Of a DNA stretch of 64,000 nucleotides, positions 62,937 through 64,000 are shown in pieces. The stretch is taken from the NCBI RefSeq assembly GCF_000969905.1, contig NZ_CP009520.1, positions 744,001 through 808,000 of the forward strand, written 5' to 3'. Position numbers and translations under genes: made by a program. Under the pieces are notes generated by a model, which was not told the origin of the DNA, did not search any database, and was given only the letters and a program-made list of their open reading frames with translations. The stretch is from Methanosarcina vacuolata Z-761. GTDB taxonomy: Archaea; Halobacteriota; Methanosarcinia; Methanosarcinales; Methanosarcinaceae. Numbering within the stretch: the stretch's first letter is position 1; the number at the start of each line of letters is the position of its first letter.

Positions 62937-63129
62937 ACTCAGTACCAAAATCCAGTGATAAACGTGAAATTGAAAATCACTAGATTTTATAATTGGTTAT
63001 AATCCATTAAATACGTCCTCTCGATGGAAGTCTTTCGATATCAAATATTGAGTTTGATTGAAGAACGAATTCTTCCTGCAAGTTCATGATTTCAATCGAA
63101 AAATACAAAAATCACTAGATTTTGGACCA
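62937..63129. mobile_element. CTAGTGATTTTT MITE, copy 2 (about 190 bp)
   Basis: The ends are ACTCAGTACCAAAATCCAG and, inverted, ACTCTGGTCCAAAATCTAG (20 of ~24 positions agree). Homologous to 38752-38936 in the opposite orientation. The right end reaches to within 25 bases of the next gene. Confidence 0.75.
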
Positions 63130-63152
63130 GAGTCCCTTTTTCCCACGCTTAC

Positions 63153-63578
63153 TCATTCTTTCAGTTTATCTTTAAGCAGGCTAAGGGCTACACTGAGCTG
63201 GTTTAGGCCCAGTTTCAGAGCAATAGTGATAATCCTGTTATTTGAAACATTGCCGAACTCTCGTTTGATTGTAAATAAATCCATAATACACTGCTGATCC
63301 AGAACGAGTGGTCCATTGAGCAGATCTTTTGAGGTTGGGCCCTTCTTTTGGCCTTTAAACTCAACTTTTCTTGGTTCTATTTTTAGTCCGATGTCCGTTT
63401 TTGCAGCGCCTTCTATGGCTTCAGGGGCTTCTGTTTTTTCCCCATAAAGACATTCCATTTGCTGGATACAGTGAGCCAGGCAAACACTTTTTATAAATTC
63501 TTCAACTTCCATGCCACTAATGCCTGCATATTTCTTTATCTCGGCAAGCTGTTCTTCTGAAAAACATATACAGAGCAA
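63153..63578 (-). CDS. Hypothetical protein with CopG-like N-terminus (141 aa)
   Basis: The N-terminal ~40 residues (CICFSEEQLAEIKKYAGISG, MEVEEFIKSVCLAHCIQQ) look like a ribbon-helix-helix motif. A linker rich in Glu/Ala/Lys follows, then a C-terminal helical part (VLDQQCIMDLFTIKREFGNV, IITIALKLGLNQLSVALSLL). That may make it a small DNA-binding regulator; I do not recognise the family. Start is a TTG at 63578; GGAGGG lies further upstream (~30 bases) and a better start was not found. Confidence 0.5.
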   Translation of the reverse strand: MLCICFSEEQLAEIKKYAGISGMEVEEFIKSVCLAHCIQQMECLYGEKTEAPEAIEGAAKTDIGLKIEPRKVEFKGQKKGPTSKDLLNGPLVLDQQCIMDLFTIKREFGNVSNNRIITIALKLGLNQLSVALSLLKDKLKE

Positions 63579-63875
63579 GTTTTCGTTAGACTCTTCTTCT
63601 ATCCCAAACCCTCCATGTATTTTTCATTATCTCTTGATTTTCTTTATTTTTATCCTTTGATGATTTATTCTTTTCTTCTTTATTGTTTATGTTTTAATCT
63701 ATTCTTTGTCCTTCAAGTTTTCTCTTTATTTTATTGTTCTCAAAGTTGTCTGTTAATCAAAGACGACGTATTAATCAAATTTTGTCCATTAGTCAAAAGT
63801 GATTTGTTAACCAGGGATTATCTGTTTTAAAATCTAAGTAAAATTTTTTATTGTGTACAGCATGTTACTTCTTAT

Positions 63876-64000
63876 ATGAAAAATCTTGCCTCAGACACTA
63901 CGGCTGCAGATACTATCCCACTAAAACTCATTGTATATCTTGGGCTGCTTGCAGTAGTGATGATTCTTGCCATTCAGGCCTGGCATACCGCGAGCCCTGT
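63876..64000 (+). CDS. Membrane-anchored protein (partial, N-terminal 41 aa)
   Basis: ATG at 63876 starts MKNLASDTTAADTIPLKLIV, then YLGLLAVVMILAIQAWHTAS, running off the right edge. One membrane helix follows a short polar start, similar to type IV pilin-like or other N-anchored archaeal surface proteins. Too little remains to assign a function. Confidence 0.55.
   Translation, partial: MKNLASDTTAADTIPLKLIVYLGLLAVVMILAIQAWHTASP

Overview
The window looks like a Methanosarcina chromosome segment, or a very close relative. It carries sn-glycerol-1-phosphate dehydrogenase (archaeal lipids), aIF2-gamma, RNA polymerase subunit Rpo7, Spt4, archaeal ribosomal proteins S24e and S27ae, a Kae1-Bud32 fusion and PurP. 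Intergenic DNA is long, AT-rich and full of repeats, as is usual in that genus. The genus call is an inference from gene content and style; there is no rRNA or methanogenesis gene here to confirm it.

Layout. (1) 1-7003, minus strand: a compact type I-B CRISPR-cas operon in transcription order cas8b-cas7-cas5-cas3-cas6-cas1, with cas1 cut by the window edge. A divergent CARF-wHTH (Csa3-like) regulator lies at 7230. No CRISPR array is visible. (2) 8.3-13.9 kb: DNA alkylation repair protein, GNAT acetyltransferase, small membrane protein, orphan ABC ATPase, a 158-bp repeat cluster and the C-terminal remnant of a type IIG restriction-modification enzyme. (3) 14.3-34.4 kb: an accessory region built from mobile and palindromic elements and small genes. 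It holds an ISL3-family IS, at least seven short inverted-repeat element families, two copies of a ~1.05-kb direct repeat, tiny Lys/Glu-rich peptides, zinc ribbons, DUF1269, PRC-barrel and DUF1328 proteins, a Met-rich protein packed with N-M-T sequons beside a Na,K-ATPase-like P-type ATPase, HtpX/LemA and pentapeptide-repeat proteins. Several of these genes share long conserved upstream regions, so they may be co-regulated; an envelope or ion stress role is my inference. (4) 34.4-45.9 kb: a carbohydrate cluster with a GT4 fused to a helical domain, a GH130-family protein, a decayed GT4, a mannose-6-phosphate isomerase cupin, a GT3-like glycogen synthase, GalT and another GT4. It is interrupted by an IS110 that is itself broken by an ISL3-derived MITE. 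(5) 46.2-64 kb: conserved core genes (DUF2150, UPF0179, egsA, DUF63, SpoIIM-like, purP, the eif2g-PIN-rpo7-spt4-DPCK-rps24e-rps27ae operon, a large TPR protein, kae1-bud32, XTP pyrophosphatase).

Most interesting: in region 3, two different upstream regulatory cassettes (~270 bp and ~200 bp) are each repeated three times in front of unrelated small-protein genes. The arrangement shows that the segment 16725-20150 was probably inverted between an ISL3 element and a hairpin-ended element. The Met/sequon repeat protein next to the P-type ATPase, and the chain of palindromic modules sharing CTAG junctions at 14.3-15.3 kb, are the other strongest candidates for something undescribed.
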